Shown here one piece after another: positions 1-12,012 of a stretch of DNA of 64,000 nucleotides. Origin of the DNA: Hypomesus transpacificus (taxonomy: Eukaryota > Chordata > Actinopteri > Osmeriformes > Osmeridae); assembly GCF_021917145.1 (NCBI RefSeq), contig NC_061078.1:5548808-5612807 (forward strand), in the 5' to 3' direction. Position 1 is the stretch's first letter. Each line of letters opens with the position of its first letter. Position numbers and translations under genes: made by a program. The notes under the pieces are model-generated. The model searched no databases and was not told where the DNA came from. It saw nothing but the letters and a program-made list of their open reading frames with translations.

Positions 1-534
1 TTTATGGAATGTAGGAAGTCTTCACATCACCCTAATGCATTATGGGGGAGAAAAGAGATGAAGAGGGTTCTTAAGACCACGGTATGAAGAGAGATAAAAC
101 CAGATAAAGAGAATACAAAAAAACGTTCGTTTTTCACCTTTTGTTCTGCAGGGAAGGTGGAAGAGAGTGGGTGAAGGTAGATGAGGTTTAAATGAGGGGG
201 GGGGATACAGAGATCCGTCTATCTGGGGCATCAGTCATGGTAAGTAAGACACAGCTTACTAACAACACAGTGGGAAACATTCTAGAATGTTATACTCTTC
301 CAGAATGTTTTGTTCCAGAATATCAAATAAATGTGAATGTATGAACACAGCCCCTCTATCTTCTAAAATAATATGGGTTTCACAGGTTGTGAAAACTGGT
401 TCCATTGCTTTCAGCTGGGCTGTTTCAAGATGGTGACATTTGGCAGACTGAGCTGATGAAGGATCTGACAATGCCAGAGGAATCCTAACAAGACAAAACA
501 CAGCAACTCTCTCCATCCCCAATTATGATCAAAC

Positions 535-535
<1 letters not shown>

Positions 536-591
<56 letters not shown>

Positions 592-594
592 CCT
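536..594. repeat. (CT)n microsatellite
   Basis: About 25 CT units directly visible, followed by an imperfect pyrimidine tract to about 660. Confidence 0.95.
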
Positions 595-3213
595 CTGTAT
601 CTTTCCATCACTCTCCCTCCTCCACCACCCACTCTTTCTCTCATTCTTTCTCTCTTTCTTTCAGCACATGAATAATAGGTCAGATGTGATCGAACAGTGC
701 AGTGTAGCTGGCAGACAGCTCTAACCGGATTCTCAATCAATACAGCTTGCTAATGTCTCTAGCCTCTGTCGCCCGCTTCCATATTTAAATAACAGCAGAA
801 TGTGATGCCACGGTGTCACGCATCATCTAGCCAAAGTCACATGTGATTAGACACGACCATTTCATCCACGGGAGGGGGGAGGGGATACATTAGACTAATT
901 AAAGAAACAGTCAGCTATATATGGAATGATTCTAAGCATATAGATCCCAGACGTTTAAAGGTTTCGAATAGGCACATGACCCAGAAATGCCTACACAAAA
1001 CCAGTTTAGCTGCTTATTAGACAGACTGCTATGCCAACCCAATGTTGACTCCAATTTAAGAAAATGTCACAAGAGGTATTTTGTTCACTGTTTGCTTAAG
1101 GTTTAAGAGTATATTGTTGAAGTGTCATTAATTTAGCACACCCGTGCTTTTGAGAAATCAAAACCAATCCTATCAAAGCATTTTTATTAGTAAAATATAT
1201 TAGTATTGTTAAATTGTTTTGCACACATGCTAGGTAAAAAATATTTCAAGTGCAATGCTACTTATTCCAGAACCCCACCCTAACCTTTACCTAATTTTAC
1301 ATGATCCTATCCTCTATAACTCAAACTTGAACCTTAACCATAACCGAAAGTGTAACTTATGCTAACTATCCTCATATATTACATCTCCTTTTGAGAAATG
1401 CAGTAATGTAAAGATGCACATCTAAAGGGTTACAAAGTGCAGTATGAGTGCATGAATGATGTGCTACATCGGGCGCCCCTAATATGAGACCTCAGTATGG
1501 GGCCTTTACCATGGCTATCACTGCAACTGTCTTATGAAACAGCTGAAAAGCATAACACACAAGACTCAGTGCATAAGGCGCAGAGTTGCCAGATATGAAA
1601 TAATGAAATGACAAATTCTGGAGAACATTTCCTTACTCTGTGCTATATTACCATGTCTGCAGGCACTACCTTTGTCTCCATGAAGGAATTGACTAAAACG
1701 GTGTGTATTGTAACATGACACCCCTGATTTCATGCAAAATGGAGGATTATGGAATTGAATTGAACGCTCATCTTTTTTTGTTCAGATTTCTAAATTAGGA
1801 TTTTCTGCCTTCATAATGACATAGAGTATTCTCTTTTTAGTCAAATCAATGGCAGCTATTTATGTGAGCAGTAATCCCTAACCAAGCTCTATAGTGCCAG
1901 AAGTGGGATGGTTTAAAGTAATGCCCAAAAACAAAAAAGACACTCAATGAATGTAAATTGGTTTCTCTCTCGTTAAGTATGTCCATCCCTGAGAAATGTC
2001 TAGAAGAAAATGAAAAACACATTACTTAAAACATTAAATGAAAAAAAGCGCACTTTGATTTCAGAAGTGAGCATGGACTCCTGTAGAGCACCAGTTAAGG
2101 TTAAAGACACAAGGCTCTCTTGAATACAACAATCTCACTATTTTACTCCCTCTCTCTCTTTCTCCATTTCTCTTCCTCTTTCTCTATCTGTCCCTCTACC
2201 TCTCTCTCCCCCTCCCTCTATCTTTCTCGCGCTCTCTCTGTCTGAATAGAGCATGAATGCCTGACAAGTAGGCTATCATCCAAGAGATCATTAAGCAAAA
2301 GGGTTGAAGTGCCATATCCAGTGTGAGGAGGATGCCATGGCAACAGGGTTGAGAGACGAGATAAAAACAATGCGAGGCAGGAGGCAGGGCGGCATCTGAA
2401 CGATTGCCGCTGATCGATGGATCCCCATCTCTCTCCTCCCTCTTATCCCTCTCTCATCCCCTCTGCCAGGGGCCAGTCGGGGAGGAGGGGAAGAGGCCAG
2501 GAAGCTTTAAGGCTTCACAGGTTGGGTAACAGTGGGAACCATCTTCAAAGCACCAATCGTTCTCTTCACAAGGGTCCTATTGAACATGTAATACAGACCA
2601 TTTGCATATGAACGATTACTATTACTTTACACAAAGGCAGGGTGGAAGGTATCATGTTTTAGGAATTTTTTTTTTTTTCACACTGTTGAATACTAATAAG
2701 CTGAGTCAGTATGGAACATAGTAAGGCCATCATTGTGCTGTAGGCCTACTTCTAAATTCTAGAGGTTGGGTTCTGGATAACAATGTAGTAACATTAGGGG
2801 AGAGTTTCAGATCTGATTCAACAATATTAAAATGTGATTTATGTATTTCATATATTTTCATAACTCTGTTGTATAGAACTCTATACAATAAACACAACAT
2901 TATCAATTGGATAAACCAACCAGTCCAGTCCTATTTAGCAGTTTCCAGCTTCTCACAAAAGTAAACAAAGCAACACTCGTCCTTGCCAGAGATTGGATGA
3001 TTTAACCACCTTTGGCACCTTGACTTACGGTGAGAGGGACTTGATGCGCAGTGAAGCGTCTGTCTGAGGTTTAAATAGAAAGGTGTGTGTGTGTGATGTG
3101 TGTGTGCATGCGCTACCAGTTTAGCTGTACGTCTTTAGCACAGGTGAGTCCTGAGTCTATGTATTATCTTCTGCAGTTGTCAGCACAGTTAGTTTGTTGT
3201 GCTAAAGCCCCAT

Positions 3214-3228
3214 GGGGGGGGGGGGGGG
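3214..3228 (+). repeat. Homopolymer run of 15 G
   Basis: Visible directly; a likely polymorphic or error-prone site. Confidence 0.9.
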
Positions 3229-3339
3229 CAATGCCATCAGGTTACTGATGTGGCTGTGTGCCTTCTTTTAATTTTGAGAATGCTTTTTGAGGCGTGTGAT
3301 AAGCTCTTCATGTCTCCTACTCTCTCTGGGGCTTGTTTT

Positions 3340-3408
3340 CACACATACACACGCACACACACACACAAATTCAAAACATTAACATACACACACACACAAA
3401 CACACACG
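3340..3408. repeat. CA-rich microsatellite patches
   Basis: Two (CA)n blocks separated by about 20 bp of unique sequence. Confidence 0.85.
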
Positions 3409-4194
3409 GGAAGTTCACTTGCAAAACAACATGTGCTAATCAATCTGTTGAAAGCAATCTGTCAGGAAATCTTTAGCATTAAGGAGGGCTCCCTGAATGG
3501 GGATCAGGGCCTACCATGGGGCAGGGCAGGCCTGGGACTTAGGAAGAGCTGTCTCCACACTCCCCCATGTGTCAATAAGGATTATAAGATGCTTTTATCT
3601 TCGCAAACACACAGGCCAGTCACTCATTTAAATGGATGAATAGTTTAGTTCTCTTTAATAAATAAAATACAGGCCTATACCCCCAAATAAATTCATTCAA
3701 ATCCGGACACTTTTCACATTTTGTACGATATGCCTCGTGTGAGATCTAATCTTTGGTTATTTTCTCATCCTGGAATACATCGAAGGCATCTTAGAGCATA
3801 GTTGTTGAAGACTTGAAAGGATAAACAGACACTACCTATTGTTGGTGGTACTGTCTCTTTATTCCCAACTTAAGACCCACATTTCCTTTGAGAGTATGTT
3901 GCTTTCAGCTCCTGACAGACACCATATGCAAAGCAGGTGCAGGAAACACGGTGAACAAAAGAGACACTTATAGTATTTCGTGACCTACCAAAAGGCTTGT
4001 TTGAATATTAAAGATGAGAGAACTGTATTTACACTTAAAATTTCAATGGACCTAAAATAACCATATTTCTATCTGCCCCATCAAACGAAATAGCGTCAAT
4101 AAATCTGCCCCTTACTGAAGAACAAATAAAAGCAAATTTTGACATTTTGCATTCAAGCCTTCCTTTATAGGTCAGAGGAAATGCAGGCCGACCT

Positions 4195-4470
4195 CTCATT
4201 GTTTCTAAATGCCATTTTGTAAAGCAGAGACGCTGGAATTAATTAATGCGCAGGGAGCTGCCACTGTCAAGAGGCGCGCATTAAAATCAATGATTAATAA
4301 ATTCAAAACACACAACAAACTCAGCTGGGAGATGAAAATAGTATTGTGTGCTCCCCAGGAAGCGTCCCTAGCTCGGGTCCTCCCACTGGCGGGGCGGCCA
4401 CTCAGATGCCTAATGGAAAATAGCCGATGCCAGCTGTGTGCCGGTGAATAAAATCACTTTAATTAAAGGA
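4195..4470. promoter_or_regulatory. Candidate conserved non-coding element, left flank
   Basis: Non-repetitive DNA with dense homeodomain-like cores (TTAATTAATG, ATTAAAATCAATGATTAATA, TTTAATTAAAGG), mixed with GC-rich stretches and without microsatellites. This texture is typical of vertebrate developmental enhancers. The human region beyond CCNE1 is a gene desert with developmental regulators (ZNF536, TSHZ3). Conservation cannot be measured here. Confidence 0.3.
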
Positions 4471-6036
4471 ATTACAATGGAAAAGGAACCGGGGATATGT
4501 GGAACGAAAACGACAGGAAGCCAGCCCTCGTGTTCAACACACACGGCCTCTGAAGGAAGAGAAAACACATAAAGACTTAAAGGAACAGAGTGCCATTGTG
4601 TTTTTCGCCTCTTTAAATAAGACTAATCCCCACATGTTTCATTATACATAGTACAGTCTGCTTACAGATTTAGACTGCCATTTAATCAAATCCGCATTGT
4701 GGTATTCACGTAAAAGGCCTTGTATGGGCATGGTTCTGGGCTACATAGAACCAGTAAAATATAGATATTTAAAAAGTATTTCCAGTCACACTACTTTGGC
4801 TCTTCTACCTTAAGTTGAGGTTCAGTCGTGTGTCCTGTTTTTCTTTTGTTAAGGGTTGGTTGTTATAGCATGTCCAACAAATTCTTCAACACATTTTGAA
4901 TGAAATTAGCCTACTAATGTGGTTATACGATAATGGGACACCGATTAAAACAATCATTGTTTGTATAAACTTTCTACAGTAAATTAACTGGGACAGAGGA
5001 AACTGACAGAGGATACTGACCCTCCAGTTCACCCAAATGGCCACAAGAGGGTAACAGGTACGAGAAGAGCACAGGCTCTGTGAAGAAGCAGTCCCTTGGC
5101 TACTGTTGTTAGCCTGACAAACATGACATGTCTACACTGTCCCTCAGGACCAACTTCTTCCAGTCCCACTCCCGTTCTCTGTTGTCTGACCTATTTCAAT
5201 GATGCAACAGCTACAGCATAACAGACAATCGGACTACTTTAACGCATGGTGCTAGGCTGAATTATCCATTGGGGGTCATGCTGAGAGAACCATAAAGCAT
5301 GACTAGCTGTCAAGCAGCCAAGGCGCCATGGACCCACACACACACACACATTTGATTTTAAATCTCCCATTGCTTTCCACCACCATTATGAATAAAGTTG
5401 ATGAAATATTGAAGACTAAGACGAGAAAACTAAGTCAGTGACATCAAAGCATACATACACACTGTACCAACTTGTTTACATGAGCTAGCATGTCTGAGGG
5501 GAATAGCCTGGTTAGCAGCAACCATAAACAACAGACGTCAACAACTTTGTGCTGTGGAGGAGACTGAATGGAGAGGCTAACCGGTATCTCCAGCCTTATC
5601 TGGGACAGAGGAAGGAAGCACCATACTGACATCTAGGGGTGGGTACAGGGACTTTCACAACCTGGCTTCCTGCAGAAGGAATGTTGCATTCTAAACTGGA
5701 GAAAAGTCTTGAATTCCAGGTTAACTTGGTTTGTATTTATATTGTTCCTTAATGGATCATGGACATGTGTATGCTGAACATCTTGTGCTGTACATTCCAG
5801 TCTGAAGTTGTGCTAAAGGGGGATAGGAGGGAGACATGTTGGCTCCATTTTGATTTTGACCAGACCAGATCACTTTCAGTTCTACTGACCCCTGACTACC
5901 CAAGGCATGTCTGGCAATAGTTCACCAGCAGAGATCAAGCTTCCCAGGCTGAGAATAGAATTGGTCTACATTCATTTGGATAAACACAATGAAAGCAGGA
6001 GGTACAACATAAAAACTGTCCCGAGACAGTGGCGCC

Positions 6037-6042
6037 TTTATT
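6037..6042 (-). terminator. ccne1: Candidate polyadenylation signal for ccne1
   Basis: A minus-strand AATAAA lies about 675 nt downstream of the ccne1 stop codon. This would give a 3' UTR of about 0.7 kb. The region between (6043-6715) has no competing gene. Inferred from the hexamer and its position only. Confidence 0.4.
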
Positions 6043-6715
6043 GAAAAATATCATATGAAATAGCAGCATCTCATTGCATAAACACACTCAAATAAAATCT
6101 GACATTTTGGAGGGAGGAAAAAAAACAACATTTTAACCTCAGGATGGGAAAAAAGAATTGCATTAAAATCTTAAATATATTCCATACTGTAGCTTCTGAA
6201 GCTGCCTGTCCCACACCTTGTCCATCACGGTAGCTAGGGTACTGGTCCCAAAACCTAATTTTGGCAGTGGTCTAGTTTATAAAATGGCGAGACAGAGCCA
6301 CAAACACACACACACTTCAAAGTTTCCTCTGTTAATCCACGCCCACCTTGATTAGCAGCACTCCGAGCCAATGGCGGCTCTAGGATTTTTGGGGTAGGTG
6401 GTCCCTCCTTTATAGCACACGTCAGCGTAAAAACATTCCTTCATTCATACTCACTCAGACGGGACCTCACTTGTTCATTCATTCATTTCCTTAATTACCC
6501 AAAGCATTAACAGGTCATGGTCAAAGCCATGGACACGTGATAATTAATGCAAGCACATGTGGGCAGGGAGCTAATGCGTCGGAACTCCCCCCCCCCACCT
6601 TCCCATTGGTTGGTCCAATTTAGCACCCTCCTCTTCCTGTGTCCGTCCAACCAGAACAGGTTGAGGCCTCTCCGGGTAGGGTGCAGCTGCACCCTGAATA
6701 CAGGCTGATCTCAGG

Positions 6716-9700
6716 TCAGTTCAGTTCCCCCTCCTGCGAGATGGGGTGAGGGGCTGGGAAGCTCATCATGGCTCTTATCTTGGGAGGAACGGAGGCGTCC
6801 ATGCGGAGGCAGTCCTCCATCTTCTCACTGCTGAGGGGCGGGGTCAGAACCCCGGAGGGCACTGGGACACTCCTATTGCACTGCACGTCCACTTCCTGGT
6901 AAGAGTAGGCCTTGTCCTGCAGACACAACCACATAGGAAGAATCAGTACACGAGGCAAAAAACCACAGAGGAAGAACGCCTGCACTGTCAAATCCTACAC
7001 AGGAATGCCATTTGGACAGCACTGGCAGGCCCAGAAACAGGAAGAGGAACTGACCAGCCACTGCATGTAGTCTACGTGTGTCTGGATGTTGTGCATGTCG
7101 TCAGCAAGGATCCCTTGGAAGGTCTTCATGGTGGCGCTGCCCCCCTGCCTCAGAGCCATGGCGAAGGGCACCATCCACCTCACACACCCCTCAACCTCGG
7201 AGCGCTTCAGACCTGGACACAGAGACAGGCGAGTTACAGGTTGTGGTCTCGACTTTAAATCACTACGAAGTTCTGCCAAGTGTGGTTTATAGATACGATT
7301 TCAGAACATCTATAACATCCATTCATTTCAGGAGGCGTAAGGCTGCAGCTGTGGGTGGAAAGTGGTCTGTGTATTGATTTGGACTGGAGGACACTTCTAG
7401 GTTTATATGGGTGCCGAGTGTCCGGTGGAGACCTACCCGAGACGTTCTCCACAAGCTCCAACGAGGAGAAATGGAAGAGGGCCGAGGCCGCCAGGACTCC
7501 GTTAGAAAACTCCAGACACCTCACATCCAGCATACACAGGTCCAGCAGCTGGAGAGAGGGGGACAGAAGTCGGCACGCATGAGTTTCCACGTTAACACAC
7601 ACAATATTAAATATAATAATCTGGGGAGAAGTGCCCCAGTGATGTAGAACTGCAAAGTGCTTCTTTTTGCCACTTGTTTGTCGTTCAAGAGCTCTGACTA
7701 GAAGCTACACTGACAAAGCGGATACCCGAGACCCTCACATCTCCCCGTCTCTTGTCCCTGGGGAGAAAGAGTAGGATGTAATTGTCTCAAAGTATTGCGA
7801 ATAGGTTACTGAACACCAGGACCCTCTACGTAAGATATGACACTGGAGATGCAAAGCTACATGCAGAGCAGCAATAACACGCTAGGGCTTGCCTCTACTG
7901 AACATGCCCCTGGTGAAGCGTGTGTGTTGGCCTTGGCGTGTGTGTGTGTGTGTGTGTGTGTATACCTCTGCGATCTGTGTGAACATGGCCTGAGGGTACT
8001 GGGGTAGCAGCAGCTCATCCTGCTTCTTCAGGTATGCCACCTGCATGTAGACATTCAGCCAGGCGATGGGAGTCTGTGGGCTCAGACCCCAGTTCAGCTC
8101 CTGAGAGGGAAAACAACACACGATCAACAGGAAGCCACCATCTGCTCTGCCATTGACATGGTGTGAATACACCGAGTAACGGGCTAAGTTTGGTCACCAA
8201 TCCACCTGAGGAAGCGATTGACGCTGGTGAATCGAATGCGGCTTGCATCATGCATATTGACCAGAGATTACCCTGGAGCCACACCCAGTGAGGGTCTCAC
8301 AGGGTTATGGTTACCAGGACAACAGCTTTGATGAGGAGACCCAGCATCAGTACCTTCATGACGATGAGCTCCATGCTCAGAATATCATCCTCCGCACACG
8401 CCTCGTCTGTCACATAGGCAAACTGGTGGATCTTTGGAGGATACATTTCCTGAGGGGGAGGAAACAGACATGTAACGTGTACCTAAAAGACAGCAGATAA
8501 ACTGTCCGTCATGGCGTGAGGGGGGGGTCTGACCTACCTCCACTTTGGCAGCGATGAACAGACAGGTGATGCCTATGAGCTGGAGGGTGGACTTGAACAC
8601 GTTGGTCTGTGTGGCCATGAAGCGGTCAAAGTAGTCCTGGGCCAGGTGGTAGGTCTCCCTATGGAGCTTGTACACCTCGCAAACCTGGTACAGAGGGGAG
8701 AGGGACACCGTCAACATCAGAAGCCACACCACAAGCAGGGAACACACAATAGCTTGATAGAAGACCACCTTGACAGGCCAAGTTTGGGGGAAAGGGTGAG
8801 GGGGGTTGGTTATGGCAGGCTGGGAACACATTTGGAAACTAGCGAGTAAATAAGTAATAATCACTTGTGCTTTTTTTAGGCCTGGCTGATGCCTATCAGC
8901 TGATATTTTTCACCATTGAATTAAGCCAATTTGTGGGGATGCAAACAAGCTGACCAACGGCAAAACTGCAGTCAACTCATCGACTGTAGGGACTGGTTCA
9001 ATTTGCCTATACTTTTTTTTACGTTGTAGTCAATGTGGTGGACAATGCCATGTTTGACAGAATGTGTGTGTAAGAGAGACAGAGACACCCACTCACACCC
9101 AGTGTGAGTATGACCATGTCTGGGTACTTGCCTCCATAAGCCAGTCAAGGAGAATAGCCCTCATCTTGGGCTGAAGGTGGGGATGTTTGTCCATGACGTG
9201 CATGTCCCTCATGTAGCCTCGGTCCTTCTCCAGCATGTTGTTCCACACCACATCCTTACTCGCCCAACTGGATGGAGAGCAGAGAAGACAGGACATTCAC
9301 TTATACACGAGACTCCCCAAACAGAATGTGGTCACTGAGATGAGGGGGCTAAGCATTAAGGAAAGTGACTACGACAGCTTGACTTTCTTTAGAAGTGGAT
9401 TAGCAGTTACGCACCACAGGACTGGGAGTGGGGAGGACCGGACGGGGGTGACAAAGATGTTGCTGAATGTGTACTGGGCCAGGCCTGCTTTGCACAGGGA
9501 GACCCGTCGATCCACTTCCATGTCGGGTGTGGGTATACACCTGTGGGGACTTGTATGACACGCCTCGGAACTCCAGTATACCTGCATGAGTGGGATAAGA
9601 AAAACTGAAAAAACTGCTTTGTGGTCTGGAAATGTTGGTGCACTACCAGTGGAATGCAACAATGCACACAATGCCACCATCATGGTTTACACAAGGTGGA

Positions 9701-10337
9701 GGTGGACATGAGTAACACTGACTGTTAAGTATCACTGACAACTACTTTACATGACTGTACGGTTTGGTGGCTTACTCAAAATGACCATAGTCAGTCTAGT
9801 TAACAGTCCTGGTTAAGTTACCTCAGAGTCACGATGTTTCTTCATAGACATCTCTGCAACCTCCTCGTCGGGGTCTTGCAGATACTGTGAATTTAACAAA
9901 AAGAGGGAGGTTAGTGTAATTGACATCAACAAGACAGGCCTCTCTCTAGCATTTCAAATCATTACAGAGGCTATTGGCCTGTAAGCGGGCATTAACTTAC
10001 AACAGCAACATCTGCCTTTCTCTTCCTCGAACGTACTTCATTTTCTTTAGGCACCTCTGCGATTAACCGGGATTCCGTTCCTTGTCTGCAAACGTACAGT
10101 AATAACACGTGACCAACTTCACATTCTGTCCGACATTCTTGTAATAAAATGAGTTCTTAGCCAACAATATAATTAGTTAAGTAGCTAGATGGCTAACGCT
10201 AATGCTAGTTAGCAGTCAGTAAACCAACCTAAGCGAGTAGCTAGCTACAGTAGCTAACTAACTTTTTCCACCCCTCCACTGATAGCTCAAATTAGATCCA
10301 TATCGTGCCCACATGAAACGTACCTCTTTCCTGGCAT
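6716..10337 (-). CDS. ccne1: Cyclin E1 (G1/S cyclin), complete, 11 coding exons
   Basis: Regulatory subunit of CDK2 that drives G1/S entry in the nucleus. Reading 5'-3' on the minus strand, the coding exons are 10337-10324, 10085-10001, 9884-9822, 9581-9415, 9267-9132, 8684-8538, 8449-8354, 8100-7966, 7548-7437, 7212-7055 and 6916-6716. All phases join and give 437 aa (human about 410). Visible features are a basic nuclear-localisation cluster (RSRKRK, aa 23-28), the PLPVLCWAS stretch before the cyclin box, the MRAIL substrate-docking patch (aa 145-149) inside [12 protein letters not shown], the [22 protein letters not shown] cyclin-box core, [14 protein letters not shown] and [10 protein letters not shown]. 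The C-terminus keeps the Fbw7 phosphodegron VLTPPLSS (T396, S400). Synteny with c19orf12/plekhf1/pop4/vstm2b identifies it as E1 rather than E2. The intron after exon 5 uses a GC donor. Family and exon joins are certain; UTR limits are not known. Confidence 0.96.
7937..7962. repeat. (TG)n next to the ccne1 exon 8 donor
   Basis: About 12 TG units on plus, hence CA on the ccne1 sense strand. The run starts immediately after the exon 8 5' splice site (exon edge at 7966), so the intron begins GTATACACAC. Confidence 0.95.
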
Positions 10338-12012
10338 TATATCCCCAAGTGTGTCACTGGGATTAAGAGTAAGTCTGTAGACAAGAGATATATGTTTTTA
10401 TATGCGTATTTTTCACTTAATTTGTTTATAACACACACTCCCAACCCCCACACAAGTTGTCTCGTCTGACAAAGCCAGCCTCTGCTCTAGGCGCGGGGAA
10501 GTGGAACACAATGTTAAAGGACGACAAACCATGAGAAATGTTCAAATACCTTGTTTAAGATCATGCACGTATCAAGGATGAAATCAAACATCCTTTGCAG
10601 TCAAAGAGGTAAAATTGCGATTCTGATATGCAAATTTAATGTCTTAACTACCATTGCCTACTTCAGTAGGAGAACTGGCTGGTGAGAACATGGCCGAACC
10701 ATTTGTTACTTTTCATTTCAATTTCAGACTATCAAGCATCCAACAAACTGCATATATGAAAACTGCAATCAGTTTTATTCGACAAACAGTAAAAAAAGCA
10801 AAGTTGTAAAAATAGCAGCAACATGCTTGCAATATAACTTGATAACCCATTCAGTTCCATTCTCTCCAACTCACCCAAAAGACTCCACTCCAGTCAGAAT
10901 GTTATGGATCTTCTTTTATAATTTAACGTGTACAAAAATTATTTGGATGAAAGTCATATGATTTATTTTCGAGTCGTTGAGTGGCCTTTAGCGGCTAGCA
11001 GATCTCTTGCAGTGAAGCTTGTCAACTCAATCTGAGCTGGCGCGAGTATTTTGCGCCTTCTTTGAGAGAACAGATGACTTTATGCAGTCACAGACTGAGA
11101 CGTCAGAGCGGGCGATTTAAAACTTAGAGCGAAAAACTTGTGTTCTACAGCTCCCGTTATGTGTTGCAAACGGTATCTCACTCAACACAATCCCCACCTC
11201 TTTCAGTTAAAATGTGCAAAATAAATAGATATTTTAGCTCGAGTAATCTGAAGACATGCAGAATGGCTCAGTTGGTGGCAACAAATGTTTCCATTTTGCC
11301 GGCAAAAGGGAGGCGTGGTTCATTCACTGACAGCTAGTGAGGCGGAGTTTCTAAGCGGAAGTCTTCGAAGTACCGCGTGGCTACGATGACAGATGTAAAC
11401 AAAGGGCTGTAGTCCTGTAAAACCGCCTCGACTCCTGCTATTAAGATGAAGATTACGAAAACATACTAGACATAGGAGACTGTCATCCTGAAAACTCAAC
11501 TATTGAGATAATACAAACAAGTGGGCTGGGGGCGCACTTTTGCCGGACATGAACTGTGTGCATTTAAGTACCATTAGTAGTCAGCTAGCGGACTAGCTGG
11601 TTCTATCCCTTATTCGAATGATGGACGTTTAAAAACTATCCAAACTGTGTGATTCCGTAGAATCATCTAATTGTTCTGTGTTTCTGTAAAGGAAGTAGGA
11701 GGACGAGGTTGTTTAACATCTGTAAGGATTTGGTTGTCCGCCGGTCAACCGATAGGCCTACTGACAAAATTGTAAAGGTATTATGATCAAATGTTTATGA
11801 TTGTGAGCCTGAGGGCTACTCCAAAGCATTCCCCAATGGAGAAAAGGAGAAACGCTGGAACACTATCTGTAAACAGAAGTTTTAAACCTGGTTAAACTTT
11901 GACCAGTCACGTGGTGCTGTTGGTAAAAAAAGTTAGTTTGCTTGAGACAAGATCTAGCCCCAACCTCAACAGAACAAGACAGACGATCTAGCTAAACTTC
12001 AGAAGAAGAAAA
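10338..12012. promoter_or_regulatory. Divergent intergenic/promoter region, ccne1 and BtpA-family gene
   Basis: No ORF here is credible. The stretch must hold the 5' UTRs and promoters of ccne1 (leftward) and the BtpA-family gene (rightward). It carries one E2F-like site at 11049-11057 and modestly CpG-containing DNA around 11030-11130 and 11340-11560. I cannot place transcription starts from sequence alone. Confidence 0.5.
11049..11057 (+). promoter_or_regulatory. Candidate E2F site between ccne1 and the BtpA-family gene
   Basis: The 9-mer TTTTGCGCC fits the E2F consensus TTTSGCGC. It lies in the roughly 1.7 kb region between the two divergent start codons, about 710 bp upstream of the ccne1 ATG. 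Mammalian CCNE1 is a known E2F target, which makes the match suggestive. A single match in 1.7 kb is weak evidence. Confidence 0.35.

Larger units (their letters stand above)
1..6036. other. Left flank, no gene seen
   Basis: No coding exon is supported. Contents are a (CT)n microsatellite (536-594), a pyrimidine-rich tract (2143-2241), a (TG)n patch (3082-3106), a G15 run (3214-3228), CA-rich DNA (3340-3408) and the candidate regulatory stretch at 4195-4470. Human CCNE1 is followed by URI1 on this side, but I find no uri1 exon in the window. Confidence 0.55.

Noticed and set aside
3340..3408. Regularly spaced repeats resembling a CRISPR array
   Set aside because: Simple CA microsatellites; the genome is eukaryotic and no cas genes are present.
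1..6000. uri1, the human neighbour of CCNE1
   Set aside because: No exon resembling URI1 prefoldin-like sequence seen; the flank looks non-coding in this window.
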